Shown here piece by piece: positions 20,163 through 35,100 of a stretch of DNA of 59,496 bases. Positions within the stretch are counted from its first letter, which is position 1, and every line of letters begins with the position of its first letter. Origin of the DNA: Porphyra umbilicalis. Taxonomy: Eukaryota > Rhodophyta > Bangiophyceae > Bangiales > Bangiaceae. The DNA lies in contig KV919162.1 of the NCBI GenBank assembly GCA_002049455.2, positions 1 to 59,496 on the forward strand, in the 5' to 3' direction. Under the pieces are notes generated by a model. It had not been told where the DNA came from. It did not search any database and saw only the letters and a program-made list of their open reading frames with translations. The translations under genes and the position numbers were made by a program.

Positions 20163-23100
20163 ATGGCCATGCCGCGGAAAACGAACCCAGGTCCCGCCCC
20201 CCCGCGCCTCGTTGGCGGGGCCGTGGACTGACTTGGGCGCGTGTTTGTGCTGCCCTACTCCTCGTTGCATCAGCGGGTGGGTGTGGCCTCGTGCGGCGCC
20301 CCGCATGGCGCGTGGAGGCGGCAGCCGCGCGGCCTGTCTGTCATCCCGCACCCCAGAGCAGCGCGCCACGCCTCTCGCCGCCTCCGCAGGTACCCCTGTT
20401 CTGGGCACCCCTGCGCGCACTCTGACGTACCAAGTGACCTCTCGCCTGGCTGGAAGCGGCGAGCGGCACCAGCTGGCCACGCACTGCGTGGTCAGCGTGA
20501 GCGACATGGAGGCTGGCGCTGCCGTGGAGGAAGAGGACGGCGCCAACCTGAAGCTGCTGGCGCTGCACGGCTGCTCTGCGGTGCAGCGCCGGTTCCAAGG
20601 CCCCTGGACCGCTACCGTGGAGGGCGCCGCCGGCAGTGAGGGCCTGCTGCGTGACGAGGCGCTGCTGGTGGCGCGCGTGGCGCCCAACGGCACGGTGCGC
20701 GGCGTGCTGGCGAGCCCGGCCGCCGACGGCGCCCGGGCTGCGAACTTCCTGAAGCACATGGCCACTGTGCTGCTGCCCGTCGTGCCACAGCGCATGCTGC
20801 AGCACGCGCAGGGCGGCTGCAGCGCGGGGCGCGCTGCGCGGCACGAGGAGGCCACTCCGGGCAGGAGCTTGGCCCGCTGGGCGCCGCGAAGTGGCGCTAC
20901 TCCGCACCCCACGCAGACGAGCACGCCCAACCGTGCGCCCTCGTGCTGCACAAGGAGGTGGACCACGCACCTGTCCCGGGGGGCACTCTGGCGTGCGGCA
21001 GCTGGCCCGCCAGCGCCTGCGCGTGCACGCGCTGGCGCTGCGCTGCTGGCCACAAGCAACACGGCCCACGCACACGCGCCGCAAGGGGACGGCAGCGCCG
21101 CCGACGCTATCGCGCGCGCGCAGCTGGCTGGCGCGCTGGAGGAGGACAAGGACGGCCGGCAGGAGACGATAGCGGCAGCTTCTACGCGCCTGCTGGAGAC
21201 CACGGCGCACATGGACGTGCTGCTGAGCCACGAGGCGGACGCCGCGGGGGTGCGCCCCGTGACGCCCTCCTGCGAGGGCATCCCTGCTGCCTCCCCGCTG
21301 TGCGCGGAGGAGTTCCTCAGCCGCGCCAGCGTGTTCGGCGCTGAGGCGGGCGTGTCCCACGCCCTGGCGGCGTCCACGCAGCTGCTCCCCGGGCGGCGGC
21401 ACGCGGGGCGGCGCCTGCTGCACTCCCCCGACCACGCCATGCACGGAAGTGAGCTGGCGGAAGACTCCCTGCGGGAGACGCCGCTGCACGACTCGCAGCC
21501 GCAGCTGACGCCCTCCGCCGTCGCGCTGCTGCAGGCAGTGGGCACGGAGGGCGCCCTGCCGGCGCTGCTGGACTGCTTCGACACGGACTTCGCCGACGAG
21601 GCGGCGCGGGACGCGGCCGAGGCGCGCCTGGGCATGGAGCCAGGGCTGTGCGTGCCAGTGGCAGCCAACCTGGCGGCGGTGGACCAGCGCTTCCGCGGCG
21701 CCGCCACGGCGCTGCTGACCTCGCCCGCCGACGCCGCGCAGCTGAGCGACAGCCAGCTGTTCCGCATGCTGTCCGTGTTCGCGCAGGTGGGGGACGGCGA
21801 GGCGCAGGCGCTGCTGCTGAGCATGTGGCACGCGCCCACGGTGCAGCAGCGCGGCGACGGCGCCCTGAACCAGCTGGCGGCCGCCTTCATGTCCCTGGAG
21901 GCGCCCAACGACGCCACCGTGCGCGGGCTGCTGCGGCACCTGGAGGAGGCCGCCGTGGACTGGTACCACCGCTCCCGCTGCCTGCTGTCTCTGTCTGCGA
22001 CGGCCAGCGCGCTGCCGCGAGACAGTGCGCTGTACGCGCGCGTGCTGGGCGCTCTGGACGACGAGTGGACCGTGGCGGCTGCGCTGCACGGCGCCGTGGA
22101 GGGCGTGTGGGCGGAGTACCGCGCGCGCGCCGCTGGCGAGCTGCGGGACATGCCCGCGGCCAACAAGCAGCGCTGGCTGGCGGCCGTGCTGCACTGGGAG
22201 GACCCCCGCGCCGCGGGCGAGGCGTGGGCCACCGCGGACACGCGCACCCGCGCGGGGTACGAGGAGGACATGCTGGAGGCCATGGCCCACGAGCTGAAGG
22301 CGGCGGACGACGCCAAGGCAGCCGCGGCGGCGGCCCGCACTGTGGGAGAGGAAGCGTGTGCTCACCCGGGCGCCCTGGCAGCGCACCTGGAGGCCATGCA
22401 GGGCGCAGAGCTGCCGGAGCCGCAGCGCCGCGCCCTGGCCATGCGCATGTGCGCAGATGCAGCCGCAGACGCGGCACGCGAGAGCGGCGCCGCGCCAACA
22501 TGGGCGTGGAACGCAAGCGCCGTCGCTCGCGACCTGGAGGCGGACCACGCGCATCTGGGCGCCGCATCCTACGTGCACGTCGGCTCGGACGGGCCCTGGG
22601 CGGGGCGCCGCGGTCTGGCCCCCGAAGACCAGCTGCGGGCGGCGCTGCCCAGCATGGGGCACACGCTGAGCGGCCTGGCCACCATGATGCACACGTACGG
22701 GAACCTGGGGGACGCCCGCCGCGTGGAGCGCGTGCGCGGGTACCTGGAGCACCGCTCCCGGCACCTGCGGGAGCACGCGCTGGGCGCGCTGTGCACTGGC
22801 CGCACGCGCTGCCCGCGGTGCAGGAGCACCTGGTGCGCGTGCTGGACAGCCCCACCGAGGCGCGCAGTCTGCGCGCCAGCGCGCTGTCAGCGCTGGCAGC
22901 CCTGCCGCGGGGCAGTCTGGAGCCGGCTGCGCTGCGGGCCGTCGACCGCCTGCTGCTGACGCATCGGCACCGTGCGTGGGACCGCTGCCTGCCGGCCTGC
23001 ACGGGGAAGTGCGCCCACCGGCAGGCGGAGCGCTGTGAGCGGCAGTGCAAGGCCGCCTGCGAGCACGACCTTGCCATGTGGCAGAGTGCGGCCCGGACGC

Positions 23101-26100
23101 TGTCGGTGCACATCCCGCTGCCTACCGCCGGTGGAGGCGACGCCTTTGGCCGCCAGCACCACGACAGCTACGTCATGAGCGACGAACAGGCACTGCAGGT
23201 GGCGCAGGACGCCGCGGCGCTGCAGGGCGTGAGCGGCAGCGCGCGGGAGCTGGCGGCGGCGCTGCCGCGGCGGCGCGAGCTGCGGGAGTGGTGGGAGGAG
23301 ATCGCGCGCGTGCTGGACCCCTCCAACACGCGCCTGTACTACCTGTTCGGAGACAAGAAGGGCTGGTTCCGCAGCCTGGGCAGCTCCAAGTTCGGCGCCG
23401 CGGCAGAGGTGCGCCTGGAGAACAGCATCGAGCTGAACCTGGGTCTGTTCGGCGGCAAGTTCGAGCTGGACGTGTTCAACGTGGCACGCCTGTCCGCGTT
23501 CGTGCTGGGCTTCGAGATCGTCATCGTGGACGGCAAGGCAGCGCTGAACCTGGGCTTCGAGTTCGTGGGCCTCATCCCGCGGGACCTGCTGGAGACCTTC
23601 AACAACCTGTTCGACTCCGTGGTCACCGCCATCAAGTCCCTCGCGGAGCGCATCATCGGCATTGCGGAGCGCGTGGAGGCCACGCTGCGCGAGGCTGTGC
23701 AGCGCTTCGACTTCGTGGACGCGCAGCTGACGCTGTGGACGGACCGGTGGCGGCGTTCGTGGCCATCCTGAAGGACGCCCGCGCCTTCTCCGCCGCCGTG
23801 GACTACTGGATGGACGAGCTGGAGCGCTTCTCGGGCGTGCTGGACGCCATCGACATGCTGCGGGCGCAGTTCGAGCAAGTGGAGGCGCTCATCGACCAGG
23901 TCACGCCCACAGCGCTGGTGGCGCTGCTGGAGGAGCACCTGGGCTTCATCAACGTCTGGTACGGGAACGTGACGCACTACGCGGGGCAGGCGCAGGACGT
24001 GTTGGACACAGTGCAGGGCCTAGTGGGCCGCGGCACGGGGCTGGTGCACGTGGGCGTGGCCAAGGCGCAGGAGGTGGCCGCCACGGTGACGCTGATCACA
24101 GGCTCCATCCGCCGCGCGCAGGCGCTGCTGAGCGACGTGGACAACGCCGTGGCAGGCGACCTGACGGCCTTGAACGACGGCGTGGTGTCCTCCCTGGACC
24201 AGGCGCTGGGCGACCAGGTAGCGGCGGCAGCGGCGCCGTTTGCGGGCGTGGCGCTGAAACTGGACGGCGCCGCGGCTGTGGTGTCTTCCTTCCTGGACCA
24301 GCTGGACATTGCATCCCTGGAAGACTTTGCGGGAGACCCCTTCGGCGCCCTGGCGTCTGCCTCCTCCGGCGCCTTCAAGCGCCTGCTGGCCGAGGCGCTG
24401 GTGCCCGTGTTCGAGACCCTGCGGGCTGCGACGGCGCCCCTGGTGGGCACGGGGGCGCAGCTGGACTTGCCCGAGGGCCTGGGCCCCCGCGCCCTGCTGG
24501 AGGGCTTGCTGGCAGGCCCGCTCAGCCCCTCTGCACTCCTGGATGCGGCAGACCTGGCGCTGGCGGGCGTCAGTTCTGCCGTGGAGGACGTCGTGGCAGA
24601 GGTGGCCGCGTTCGTGACCACATTCTTCGACAGCGCGCTGTCCGCCATGTCCCTGAAGGGCGCGGCCACCAAGGCGCAGGCCCTGGCGCTGGCCAGCGTG
24701 GCGGCGCTGTCCCCGCAGACTCCCGGTGCTGCGGCGGCGGGTGCGGCAGGCTCGACCCTGCTGGCTGCAGCGGCGCCGCCTGGCGCCGCCACGAACGCCA
24801 CTGACTCCCTGCCTGGCGCGACTGCGGCGCTGGGCAATGCGGTGCAAGACGGGGTGGTGCAAGGCTCGGCTGCGGTCGCTGGCATGCTGCAGAGTGCCAC
24901 GGACAGCCTGCAGGCAGAGGTGGCTGCCGCGCTGGACGGCGCCCTGCACGGAGCTGGCGCGGTGCTGGAAGGTGCCATGGACCAGAGCGGTCACGCACAG
25001 GCCGTGTTGACCTCGGCTGTGGAGGCTGGCCTGCTGCAAGCGCCTGAGCGGGAGCAGTTGGCGGACGGCCCGTGGGTGACTGCCGCCCTCGCTCAAGCTG
25101 AGCGCGCCGTGCGTGCTGAGGCGCTCCCGGTCTTTGCTGCCGTGCTCCCCGTGGGCGGAGACGCGGAGCAGCTGCTGGACGCGCTGAGCGAGGAACTGGT
25201 CGCCGGCGACCTGACTGCCGTCCTGGCTGCAGCCCAAGCCGTCCCTGCCACGTTGGCAGGCAGCCTGGCTGACGCGTCGCTGGGCCTGCTGCAGGGCGCC
25301 CGTGACCTGCCGGACCAAGTGGTCGCTGCCATCGCCTCCACGCTGGCGCAGCTGCCGCCGCCCGCGGTGAACAGCAGCCTGGCCGAGGCAGTCACCACCG
25401 TGCGCTTTGCTCTGCCGAGCGCTGGGCAAGCGGTGGATGCTGCCGCGCTGACTGCGCTGCAGGGGCACGCACAGCACATGCATGCCGCTGCGTTGGCCTG
25501 CGCGGCTGCCGGCCCCGCTGCGCTGAACTGCACCGCCAGCGCGGCGGCTGCCAGCACCGTGCTGGTGGCCCTGGAGCTGACTTCTACTCTGACCAGCGCA
25601 TCAAGCACTCCGCTGGTCGAGAAGCTGGCCGCGCTGGAGAGTTCCTTTGACGCAGTGGCCACCTCTTGGGCTGCTCTGCTGCCAGCTGTCGCTGCCGCTG
25701 GCGGGCAGCCCGCAGAGGCGCTGACCTCCCTGGTGGCTGGGCTGGCCAACGTGACCGTGTTCGCTGGCGAGGCGCTGCCCCAGGCAGCTGAAGCCACCAA
25801 CGTGACCACGCCCTCGCTGCCCATCTCCGAGGGCGTGGCGCAGTGCATGGCAGGGCTGCTGACAGAGGAGGAGGCTGCGCTGGCGCTGCAAGCGGCGGCA
25901 CAGTGCGCCGCCACCTCGGCGCGCCTGCTGCAGGATCCTGCAGATGCTGACGCCGCGTGGGAGGCGGTGCTGCCCTGCGCCACCGTGGCGCAGCTCCTGG
26001 CCGTGGACGCCTGTGACAGCGTGCGCGGCGCGGTGGCTGCGCACTGGCCGGTGGCTCTTTGGCCTGTGGCGCGCTCGCCAGAGGGCGCAGCGCTGCTGCT

Positions 26101-29100
26101 CACGCTGCGTATGCTAGGCGCGGCTCGGCAAGTGGCCGCCGTTGGGCAGCTGGTGCAGCCCGTGGCCCAGGCAGCGCTGCAGCTGCGGGCGGTGGATGCG
26201 CCCGGACTGGCGCTGGTGCTGGCCGGGCAGGTTGCTCAGCCCGCCGTGACCCACGCCATTGCGAACCTGACTGCTGCAGGCGGTGTGCTGCATGCCACAG
26301 CGGCGGCTGTGGCCCAAGACGTGGCCGCGCTGGCTGCACTGGACGGACTGGCCGCTGCCGCCGCCCGCGAGCCTGTGCTGGCTGCGCCCGGGGTGGCGAG
26401 CCCGCCCTTCGCATCCTTCGCCATGACGGCGGCGCCCCTGCAGCTGCCGACCAGCCAAGTGGCAGCGCTTTACACCCTGCGAGCGCTGCCTCAAGCCGCT
26501 CGGCTGTTCACCGGAGTTCAGCGTCTGTGGACTGCGTTCCAGGCATGGCAGGCCACCGCCGATGGCGCCCCTGCACCCTCGCTCTGCTAACGGAACTGCA
26601 GGCTGCCATCCAGGCCGCGGCGCCTGTGCCGGCCGTTGGCCTGGGCGCAACCGCCGCGACGCGGCACTGCTCCGCGCTCCTCCAGCGCGGCGCGGTGGAT
26701 CTGCCAGCGCTCGCAGGGCAGCTGGAGGCCCTGCTGGCGCAGGCGGATGTGGCCGCTTTCCGGCCTGAGGCCGCCCAGGCCGTCGCTTCTGCTGCCGCAG
26801 CGGCGGAGCTCCTGCTGATGTCCCCTTCCATCCCACATGCGGCGCAGCTGGCGGACGGTGTGGCCGCGGCCCGGGCCATGGCCGCGACGCTGCCGCCTGG
26901 CGCCAGTCTGCCGCCCGCAGCTGACGCAGTGCTGCAGTGCTCCGCGACGCTGCACGTGCCCCAAGCATCGGCGCTGGCAGCGCAGGCGGCGCAGTATGTG
27001 GGCGCATTTGAACCCCTGCTGCAGCGTGCCCAAGACGTGCTCTCTGCCTGGCAGAGCGTGGAGCTGAGTCTGGCCACTGCCCGCACCGCGGCGGCCTCTG
27101 CTCCAGCTGCCATCACCGCCGGCGGTGTGAGCTCTGCGCTGGCACCCGCCAGCGCAGCTCTGACGTCTGTGGCAGGCCTGCTGAACGCAACACGTACGCT
27201 GGCGCTGGCAGCGCCGCTGCAGGTCATGTCCGCCCACGGTGGGGCTGCCGCGCTGCTTGCGCCTCTGCCGGACGTGGCGGGCTCCGCGCTGACGCCTGCA
27301 GGCGAGCCCTCTCTGGACTCGCCCGCTGTGCGGGCGCTGCTGGACGCCCGCATGCAGGCGGTGCAGACTGCAGGTGACAGCGCCCTGGCGGGGGCAGCCC
27401 TGCTGGACGCCATCCCGCCGCTTGTTGCTGCCGTGGGGCAGGTAGTGGCCGCTGCGGCGCCTGCCGCGCCCAGCGTCATGCTGCCTGCGCTGGTGGCGTC
27501 CACCGCAGCTCTCGCTCGGCGGTGCAGGACGTGAACGGCGTCGCGCAGCAGCACGAGTCGGCGGAGGCCCTGCTGCGGGGCGTGGCCCCTCAGGGTCTGG
27601 CCGGCCTGCTGGACGCGCTGGGCGCGACTGTCACACTCGCTCGCGGCAGCGCCGTGCTGGCGCAGGCGCTGAGCGACATCCCGGCGGCTGTAAGCGACCC
27701 CGTGAACGCCCTCCCGGCCCTGCAGCTGGCCCTGAACGACAGCGTGATTTTCTTCAGCTACGCCTCTGGCGCACTGCCAGCACCTGCGCAGTGGCCCGAG
27801 CTCCCGCTGGCGCCGCCTTTGGCCGCTGTGGAAGCGCTGCGCCCGCTGCTGCAGGTTCGCGGCACTGTGGCCGCCGGGCTGCAGCTGCTGCGGCAGGTGT
27901 GGGAGCTGCAAGAAGCGGCTGCGCAGCTGGCAGGGGCCCCAGACCTGCTCCCCGCACTGGGCGAGGAAGTGCTCCCTGGCACCTTCGCGAACCGCGTGGC
28001 AGCCCTGGCCACCAGCGTGGAGCAGCTGCGCGCAGAAGCGCAGCTTCAGGGCAGCACCGCGCCCCTTGCGGCTGCATTGCCCTCTGCCCCGGTGCTGCAG
28101 AACGCTGTGTCTGCAGTGCGGCACGGCACTGCGCTGCTGGTGTGGGCAGATGACCTGCACGATGCCTTGGTGGGCACTGGCAGCGCGCTGGCTGGCGCGG
28201 ACCTGCTGCAGCCTGGCACGTGGCGGCCCGTTGTCGGCGGGCTGCGCAACGCCAGTCGCGCCTGCGGCGCAGACTGCGAGGCGGCAGTGGTCGCCCTGCC
28301 TGTGGCGCTTCGTGACGCTGCCACCTCTCTGCAAGCGGCACTGCGCGTGATCAGCAGCACCGCAGCCGTGACCAGCGACGCCGCACAGGCAGCGGCGGCC
28401 ATGGGCACCGCAGTGACAGACACTGACCTGCCGGCAGTCGTGAGCGTGCTGACCGGCCGCGTGCTGCCCCTGGCTGGCCGCGTGGAGGCTTTGGGGCAGC
28501 TGCCGCTGCCTGCCGCCAGCGTCGTGCTGGGCGCCGCCTTCACGGGCGCTGTCCGCGACGCGGCCGCGGGCGTCGCAGCGCTGCGCGAGACGCTCTGCCA
28601 ACAGGCCGCCAGCGTGCTGGGCGTGTCCCCCGAGGAGGCCTGCGGCATGGCCGCAGACTCGCTGCCGGCGCTGCAGCGCGCTGCCGAGCAGCTGCTGCAG
28701 GACGTGCCCGCTGCCCTGCAAGCTCTGCCCGCTGCGCTGGGCAGCGACGCGCGGAAGCAGCAGCCGCCGCGTTGTCTGCCGGCCTGGGCGGCGGCGCGGG
28801 GCTCATGACCAGCGCTGTGACGGCTGCCGGTGACGTTGCCACTGAGCTGCTGCAGAGTGTGCTGGACGGCACAGTGACCCATGTAGATGGCGGGGACGTG
28901 CTACATGACACCCCAGAGCTGCTGGCAATGCTGTCCCCGCTCAGCCCTTCGCTGGAAGACGACGCTTCAGCGAGCGAGGGCGCTGCGGGTGTGCTGCGGG
29001 CACTGGCCACTGGCGGGCACGCCAGCGGCTCCGCCGCTCCATCTGTCGCGGATGCTGGCCAGTTCCTGCTGGGCACGCTGACGGCGCAAGCGGCGGCCAC

Positions 29101-32100
29101 AGTGGCTGCCGTCGCCAACGACACGGTGGACTCGGCCCAAGCCCAGCTGTCCGCAGCAGCAACCAGCGCTACCTCCATGGCCCTGGGCGCACTGGCCCAG
29201 CAGCAGCTGGACATCGCGCAAACGGCTGCAGAGCAGCTGCGCTCGCAGGTGGCACCGCTTCTGACGCGCTGGGCGCCCCCTGTGGCCCAGCAGCTGGTCC
29301 AAGCCAGTGGCATCGCGGCGCAGCTGCGAGCAGACGTGTCTGGCGCAGTGGATCAGCTGCTCCCGCAGCTGGCCCAGCATCGCCAGCTTGCAGTGGCGCT
29401 GTCTGCTGCCTTGGCAGACGCCGTGCCCAGCACTGGCGAGGGCGTGCCGCCGTCTGCACTGGTGGCGTCTGCCGCCGCTGCCCGCCTGGCACGCGCGACG
29501 CAGGGGCTCATTGCTCCAATCACGGGCCTGCGCGCCGCGGCGGCATGCGTGGAAGGCACCTGCGCCTCTGTGCAGGACGCAGTGGAGCTGGGGACCCAGC
29601 TGGCTGGTGACGCCAGCGCCCTCCACGCCGCCCTGCTGGAGTGCTCCGCTGCTTGGGCTGCCGCCGCCGAGGCGGCGCACCCGGTGGCGCAGCGCGAGGT
29701 GTACTCCCTGCCAGGCCTGCAGGGCTCGACCGCGCCCGTGCTGGCGTGGCAGCTGCTGGGCGGGCATGCTGTGCTCGGCAACGGCAGCGTGTTTGCAGTG
29801 CCCCTGGCAGGCGTGGTGGCCGGCAACACCACGGGCTACGCCTTTGCAGTGCCCTCTGCGGCGGATGTTCAGCGCGTGCCGGCGCTGCCGCAGCTGCTGC
29901 GCCAGGCGCGCCTCTGGCCGCGGCCAGCAAGGCATTCGCAACCCTCGTTCCAGCCCTGGCTGGTAGTGCTGGAGGCACGGCTTCGGCTGGCGAGGCCCTG
30001 GCCGGCTCTCTGGCAGCCCTGGCGGACCTGCCGCACTGGACTCTGGACACCGTGCGCCTGGCCGGCGTGGAGCAGGACACCACGGGCGCCGTGGTGGCTG
30101 TCCAGCAAGCGGCAGCTGCACTGAGCAGCACTGCTCAGCTGCTGGACGACTCTGGCTGTGCAGCTGGAGCATCTTCCGCTGCGCGGGTGGCAAGCGCCGC
30201 AGAAAGCCTCGCCACCGCGGTGGGGATGCTGACACGTCATCTGCCTGCAAGCGAGCAGGAGGCAAGCCACGCTGCGGTGACAGCCCTGCACGCTGCAGCT
30301 GCGCTGCACACTGCGGCGGATGCGCTGCACGGGGATGTGATGGACTGCCCTGTGACCGCGCTGGCTGTGAAGAGCACGCTGGACCCGGCCATGGCGGCCG
30401 TGGCCGCCGTGTTCCCGCCCTCCGTGCTGACCACCGACACGGTTGTGGCGATGGACGTCCTGTTTGCCACCGCACACACGATCTCGTCCCTGCTGGACGC
30501 GCGCTCCGGCCTCGTCAGCGCGGCGAACAGCACTACGTCTATGCTGCTGGCGGCAGCGCAGGACACGGCGCAGGCCGTCACCAGCCCTGGACAGGAACTG
30601 CTGAGCACGCTGAGTGTGCACTTGGTGCCTGACGCACGGGCAGCCCTGGCACAGGCCCCGTGGCGGCTGCCCACGCCGGTGCGCTGACGCGTCTGCTGGA
30701 CGCGCTGGAGGTGGCTGCTGCAGGCGGTAGTGCGGAGGCCGCCGCGGATGCAGCGGGCGCTGTTGCAGCCCTGCCAGCTGCAGGCGTGCAGGTGTGCGCG
30801 TTCACAGCCGCTGTGACCAACAGACTGTCGCAGTGAACCTGCCCGGCCTGCAGCCCATCACAGTGGCTGCCGCGCCAGTGCAGGCCACCTGCACTGACAT
30901 GCTGTCTGCACAAGAGGTGCTCGGCAGCCGGCTGGGAGCGCTGGTGGGTGCAGCTCACCTGGCACGCGGAGTCAGCACCGCCCGCAAGGTGCACGCTGCC
31001 GTGACTGTGGCTGCCCTACTCCGGTCCGTGCTGGAGGGCGAAGGCACCGCGCAGCTGGGAGCAGCCGCCAGCTCCGTGCTGCGGGACTACGCTGCGCCGG
31101 CGGCCAAGGCAGCTGCTCAGGATGCGCTGAGCTCCGTGCGATCTGAACTCCTGCAGGCAGCCGCCGAGGGGAACTTGACTGGCACCTGTGGCGCCGAGGC
31201 CTGCGACGTCGCCGTCCCGGAAGCTGCCCTTGGCGCCAGCCGCCTCCTGGCGGCCCTCTCAAGCAGCACGCAGCCTCTGACAGCCGCCCTGGATGCGGCA
31301 GTGACGCTGCACCGCCTGCACGCCATCTGCACGTCGCTGCCGGCACAGTGCGGCAGCCCAGGCACCCAACGCGCCCTGGCCCTGCTGCGCCAGGGCGCCC
31401 TGCTTTCAGCGCTGAGCGACCTGCCCATTGCCGCGCTGGCAGGCCCGCTGCGTCTGGCTGTGCAGTGGGCCCAGCTGGGAGGCGCAGCAGCCCATGCTGC
31501 CGCCCTCTCCCCCGCTGCTGCCGAGGGGTTGTACCCTTCTGTGGATGGTGCCGGGGTGGCTTGGGCGGGAGGCGCCGCGGGCGCAACGCTGTCCACGCTG
31601 CAGACAGCCTCAAGCGTGGCTGCTGGCGCCTGCGTGGATGTTGGTGTCCTGCGGGCTGCCGCTCGCAGCGCCACGCAGGAGGCCATTGCCGTGGTTCTGC
31701 GCAGCGCCACGCTGGCCGCTGAGCGCAGCACCATGCTCAGCGTGCTGCGCGGTGATGCCCAGCTGGGCGACGTGGCGGGGCAGCTGAGCCAGCGAGCCAC
31801 GCAGCTGCTGACGGCGCTGCAGCTGCCCGCAGAGCTGCCGCCGAGCGCGGCCGCCCTCTGTGCCGGTCTGCTAGAGCTGCAGGCTGCGGTGGCAGCAGGC
31901 CCGCAGGTGCTGGTAGCTGGCCGCCAGCTGGCTGGCATCGTGGACGCGCCGCTGTCCGTGTCCGCCGCTGTGGAGCAGCTGCAGGAGCCCGCGGCAACCC
32001 TGCGGCGAGCTGCACAAGCCGCACCCTCCGGCACGGCTGTGGCGACCGGCCTGCAGCTGGTGGCACACTGGGCGGGCGTGGCGGCCAACGTTGCAAGCGC

Positions 32101-35100
32101 CAGTGCTCGTGGCGCGGCGGCGCTGACCTCGGGAGCTCCGCTGCCACAGATCTGGAAGACGTGCTTTGCGCCACGGCAGCTGCGCGCAGTGCCCTGGCTC
32201 AAGGCGGAAGCCTGGAGTGGCGCCTGCAGAGCCTGGACCTGCCAGCTGTGCCGGCGGGAACGCTGCGAGCGTTGGGTGCTGTGACAGCGTCTGACGTTGC
32301 AACGCTACCGCACGGCAGTGAGCTGCCTGCCGGCGCCGTTCGCGTGGCGGGGCTCGGCAGCAGTTCCCTGCCTTGGGAGGGCCTGCCGCTTGGCCACCTG
32401 TTCCAGATGCCTGCCAACGGCAGCACGCTGCACGAGGCGGTGCCGCATCTGCCCCTGGACGGGGACCTGTGCGCGCACAGCGTGACGCTGGGCGATTTGG
32501 CTGGAAGCCTGCAGGGCGCGGAGCAGTGGAGCGGGGCGCTGGCCCGGGCTCGCTGAACGCCACCGTGGCGTCCTGCGAGGCCTGCGCCAGCGCGGCGCCC
32601 ACGTGGCACGTGCAGACGCTGCAGCTGCGTCTGGTCGCTGTGCCGCTGTGGAAACTGGCCGCGTTCGCGCCATCCGCGCTGTCCGTGACCACACATGTGG
32701 GCGCGCCGCAGACCCCGGCCCTGCACGGCGCAGACGGGGTGTTCTCAGCGCTGCCCGCATCTCCTCTGGGCGCTGCGCGGTGAGCGCCGCCAACGCGACC
32801 TTGACCGCCTTGGCCGACGTGGCAGAGGCAGGCGCGAGTGACTTGGAGGCTGTGGTGCACCACTCGCTGCACATCGTCCAGCAGGCGCTGTTCGCTGCCC
32901 GCACAGTCGCCGACGCTCTGCAGGCGTTGCAGAGCGAGCCTGACGCAGCGCCGCAAGTTGCGCGCAGTTTGATGCTGGCTGTGGGCGTCGAGGGCTCCGG
33001 GCTGACGCAGCGCGACACTGCCACTGCCCGTGGCGTGCTGAACGCCCTGTTGGAGCTGCAAGACCTGCGCTCCACGAGCAGCGCTGCGGGCGCGCTGCGC
33101 GTAGCCACCGCGGCGCTGCAAGCCCTGCTGGCCAACGAGGCGCAGCCGCTGGCAGTCCTGGAAGATGCCGCCCTAGATGTCGCCGCTCTGGCTGCGGCCC
33201 GCCCCGATGTGGCCTTCATGACGGCAGCCGGACGCGCAGCGCTGCAAGTGGTGCAGCACATCGGCGCACTGGTGGCGTCCCCCTTCACGCTGGAGGCTGC
33301 GCCGCTCCCGCTGCTGCTGCCGCTGCAGCAAGCACAAGAGGCGCTGGCGCAGGCAGTGGCCATCGTGCCCGCCAGCTCCCGTCCGGCCCTGTGGAACAGT
33401 GCGGCCGCCAATGGGCGACTGCTGGCCTCCGCAGCTGTCCTGCACGGCGCGCTGACAGGCGCTGAGACCGCCATGCTGGCGGCGCAGCAGCTGGGGGCTG
33501 GAGCGTCCTCTGCAGTGGCACTCGCGCAAGATCTGCAAGCTAGCGGAGCGGACCTGCTCCCAGCAGCTGGGCAACTGGTGGGCATTCTGCACCGCACCGC
33601 GGCTGGCGTGGTGGCCACGTGGCTGGACTCGGCCGCTGGACGCGTGTGGCTGTCTGGCACCGAGGCGGTGCTGAGCACTGGAGTGCAGCCAGTGCCGGTG
33701 TTCGCCACTGCAGGAGGTGCAGGGCCGGTGCAGCTGGCCGCTGCTCTGCGCACGCGCCTGGCCGCCGTGCTGCAGCACGTGGCCACGCTACAGGCCGCTG
33801 CCCCTGGCGGCCGGCTTGCCGACGCGCTGCTGGAGGACAGCGGCGCTGCGGACGCGGCCGCCGCCAGCGTGTCCTGGCTGGCCAGCCTGGTGGCGGCGGC
33901 ATCTGCGCTGCCTGGTGACGCGCTGCAGGCCGTGGTGACCTCCCCGCTCCTGCCTGGACAGTGTCCCATGTGTTCCGTGCTGGAGGCCGTGCCGCTGCCT
34001 CGCGCCTTGGGCGCAGCACTGCAGGACCTGCAGGCTGTGGTGGGTGGTGCCCGCATCGCGGCGCAGGCAGCCGGCCTTGCCAGCACCATGGCAACAGCTG
34101 TGGCCTCGCAGCAGCTGCCGCCGACACTGCTGCCTGGTCTGCGAGCCCTGGCAGGACTGCCGCGGGCGTGGGCGCGGACCAGCTTGGCCTGGCGCTGCTA
34201 CACCTGCACAGCGCCAGCAACGGCACACTGCAGGCGCAGCTGGCAGGTGCCTCTGCTGTGGCACAGGCGGCTGCTGCAGCGCCTGCGCAGGCACAGCGCC
34301 ATGACAGCGCTGTGGCAGCAGTGGTGCTCACAGCCGTTGACGGCGTGAGCGAGACCAGCACCGCTGTCGTGGCGGCGCTGGACGCGCTGGATGCCATGGG
34401 CTCCCTGGCGAGCACGGTGGCCGACACGGTGGCGGACATGACCGCAGGGGGTGCCTCTGGCGCAGCGCTGCTGCAGGCTGCTTCGGAGCAGCTGCTGCCT
34501 GCGGTCACTCAAGTGCTGAGCAGCGTGGGCGGTGCCGCCGCCATCCCCGTGGTGCACGGCATCCTGTCCGCGCAGCAGGCGTACGGCGGCAACTCCAGCG
34601 ACGCGATGCTGTCGCAGCTGTCTGCCGCTGCGGGCGTAGCAAGCGCCGGCCTGGGCGCTGCCGTGCTGGCGGAGCTGGCAACTGCCGCACCGAGCCCACT
34701 GGAAGCTCTGTTTGCGCAGCACTCTGCGGCGCAGCTGTGGGCTGGCGCTGGCGAGCTGGACGTGGACGCGGGCGCCGAGCTGCTGGACCTGCTGACGGCC
34801 GGCAGCATCAACGGTAGCGAGCTGCAAGGTGCGGGAGTCGCGCTTCCCGCGCCGCTTCTGCCTGCACTGAACACGCTGCAGCTGTTTGTGGCCATGCCTG
34901 CCAGCATGGCGGTGCTGGTGGAGGCGGCGGCCGCCGATGCCGTGGAGGCAGCAGCCAGCCCGCTGCTCGCTGGGGTGCCTCCCTTCACCTCTGCGCTGCG
35001 CCTGCTGGAGCTGCAGGCGGGCAGCGCAGAGGCCGCGGCGGCGGCTCAGGCCGTGGCCACTGCCATCATGCCGGCTGCCAATGCCGTGGCCTCCTGGGAC

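Noticed and set aside
19941..22776. About 800-codon minus-strand frames opposite the start of the + giant gene
   Set aside because: Ser/Arg/His-rich shadow. The plus frames carry recognisable lipid-module features and a good start context.
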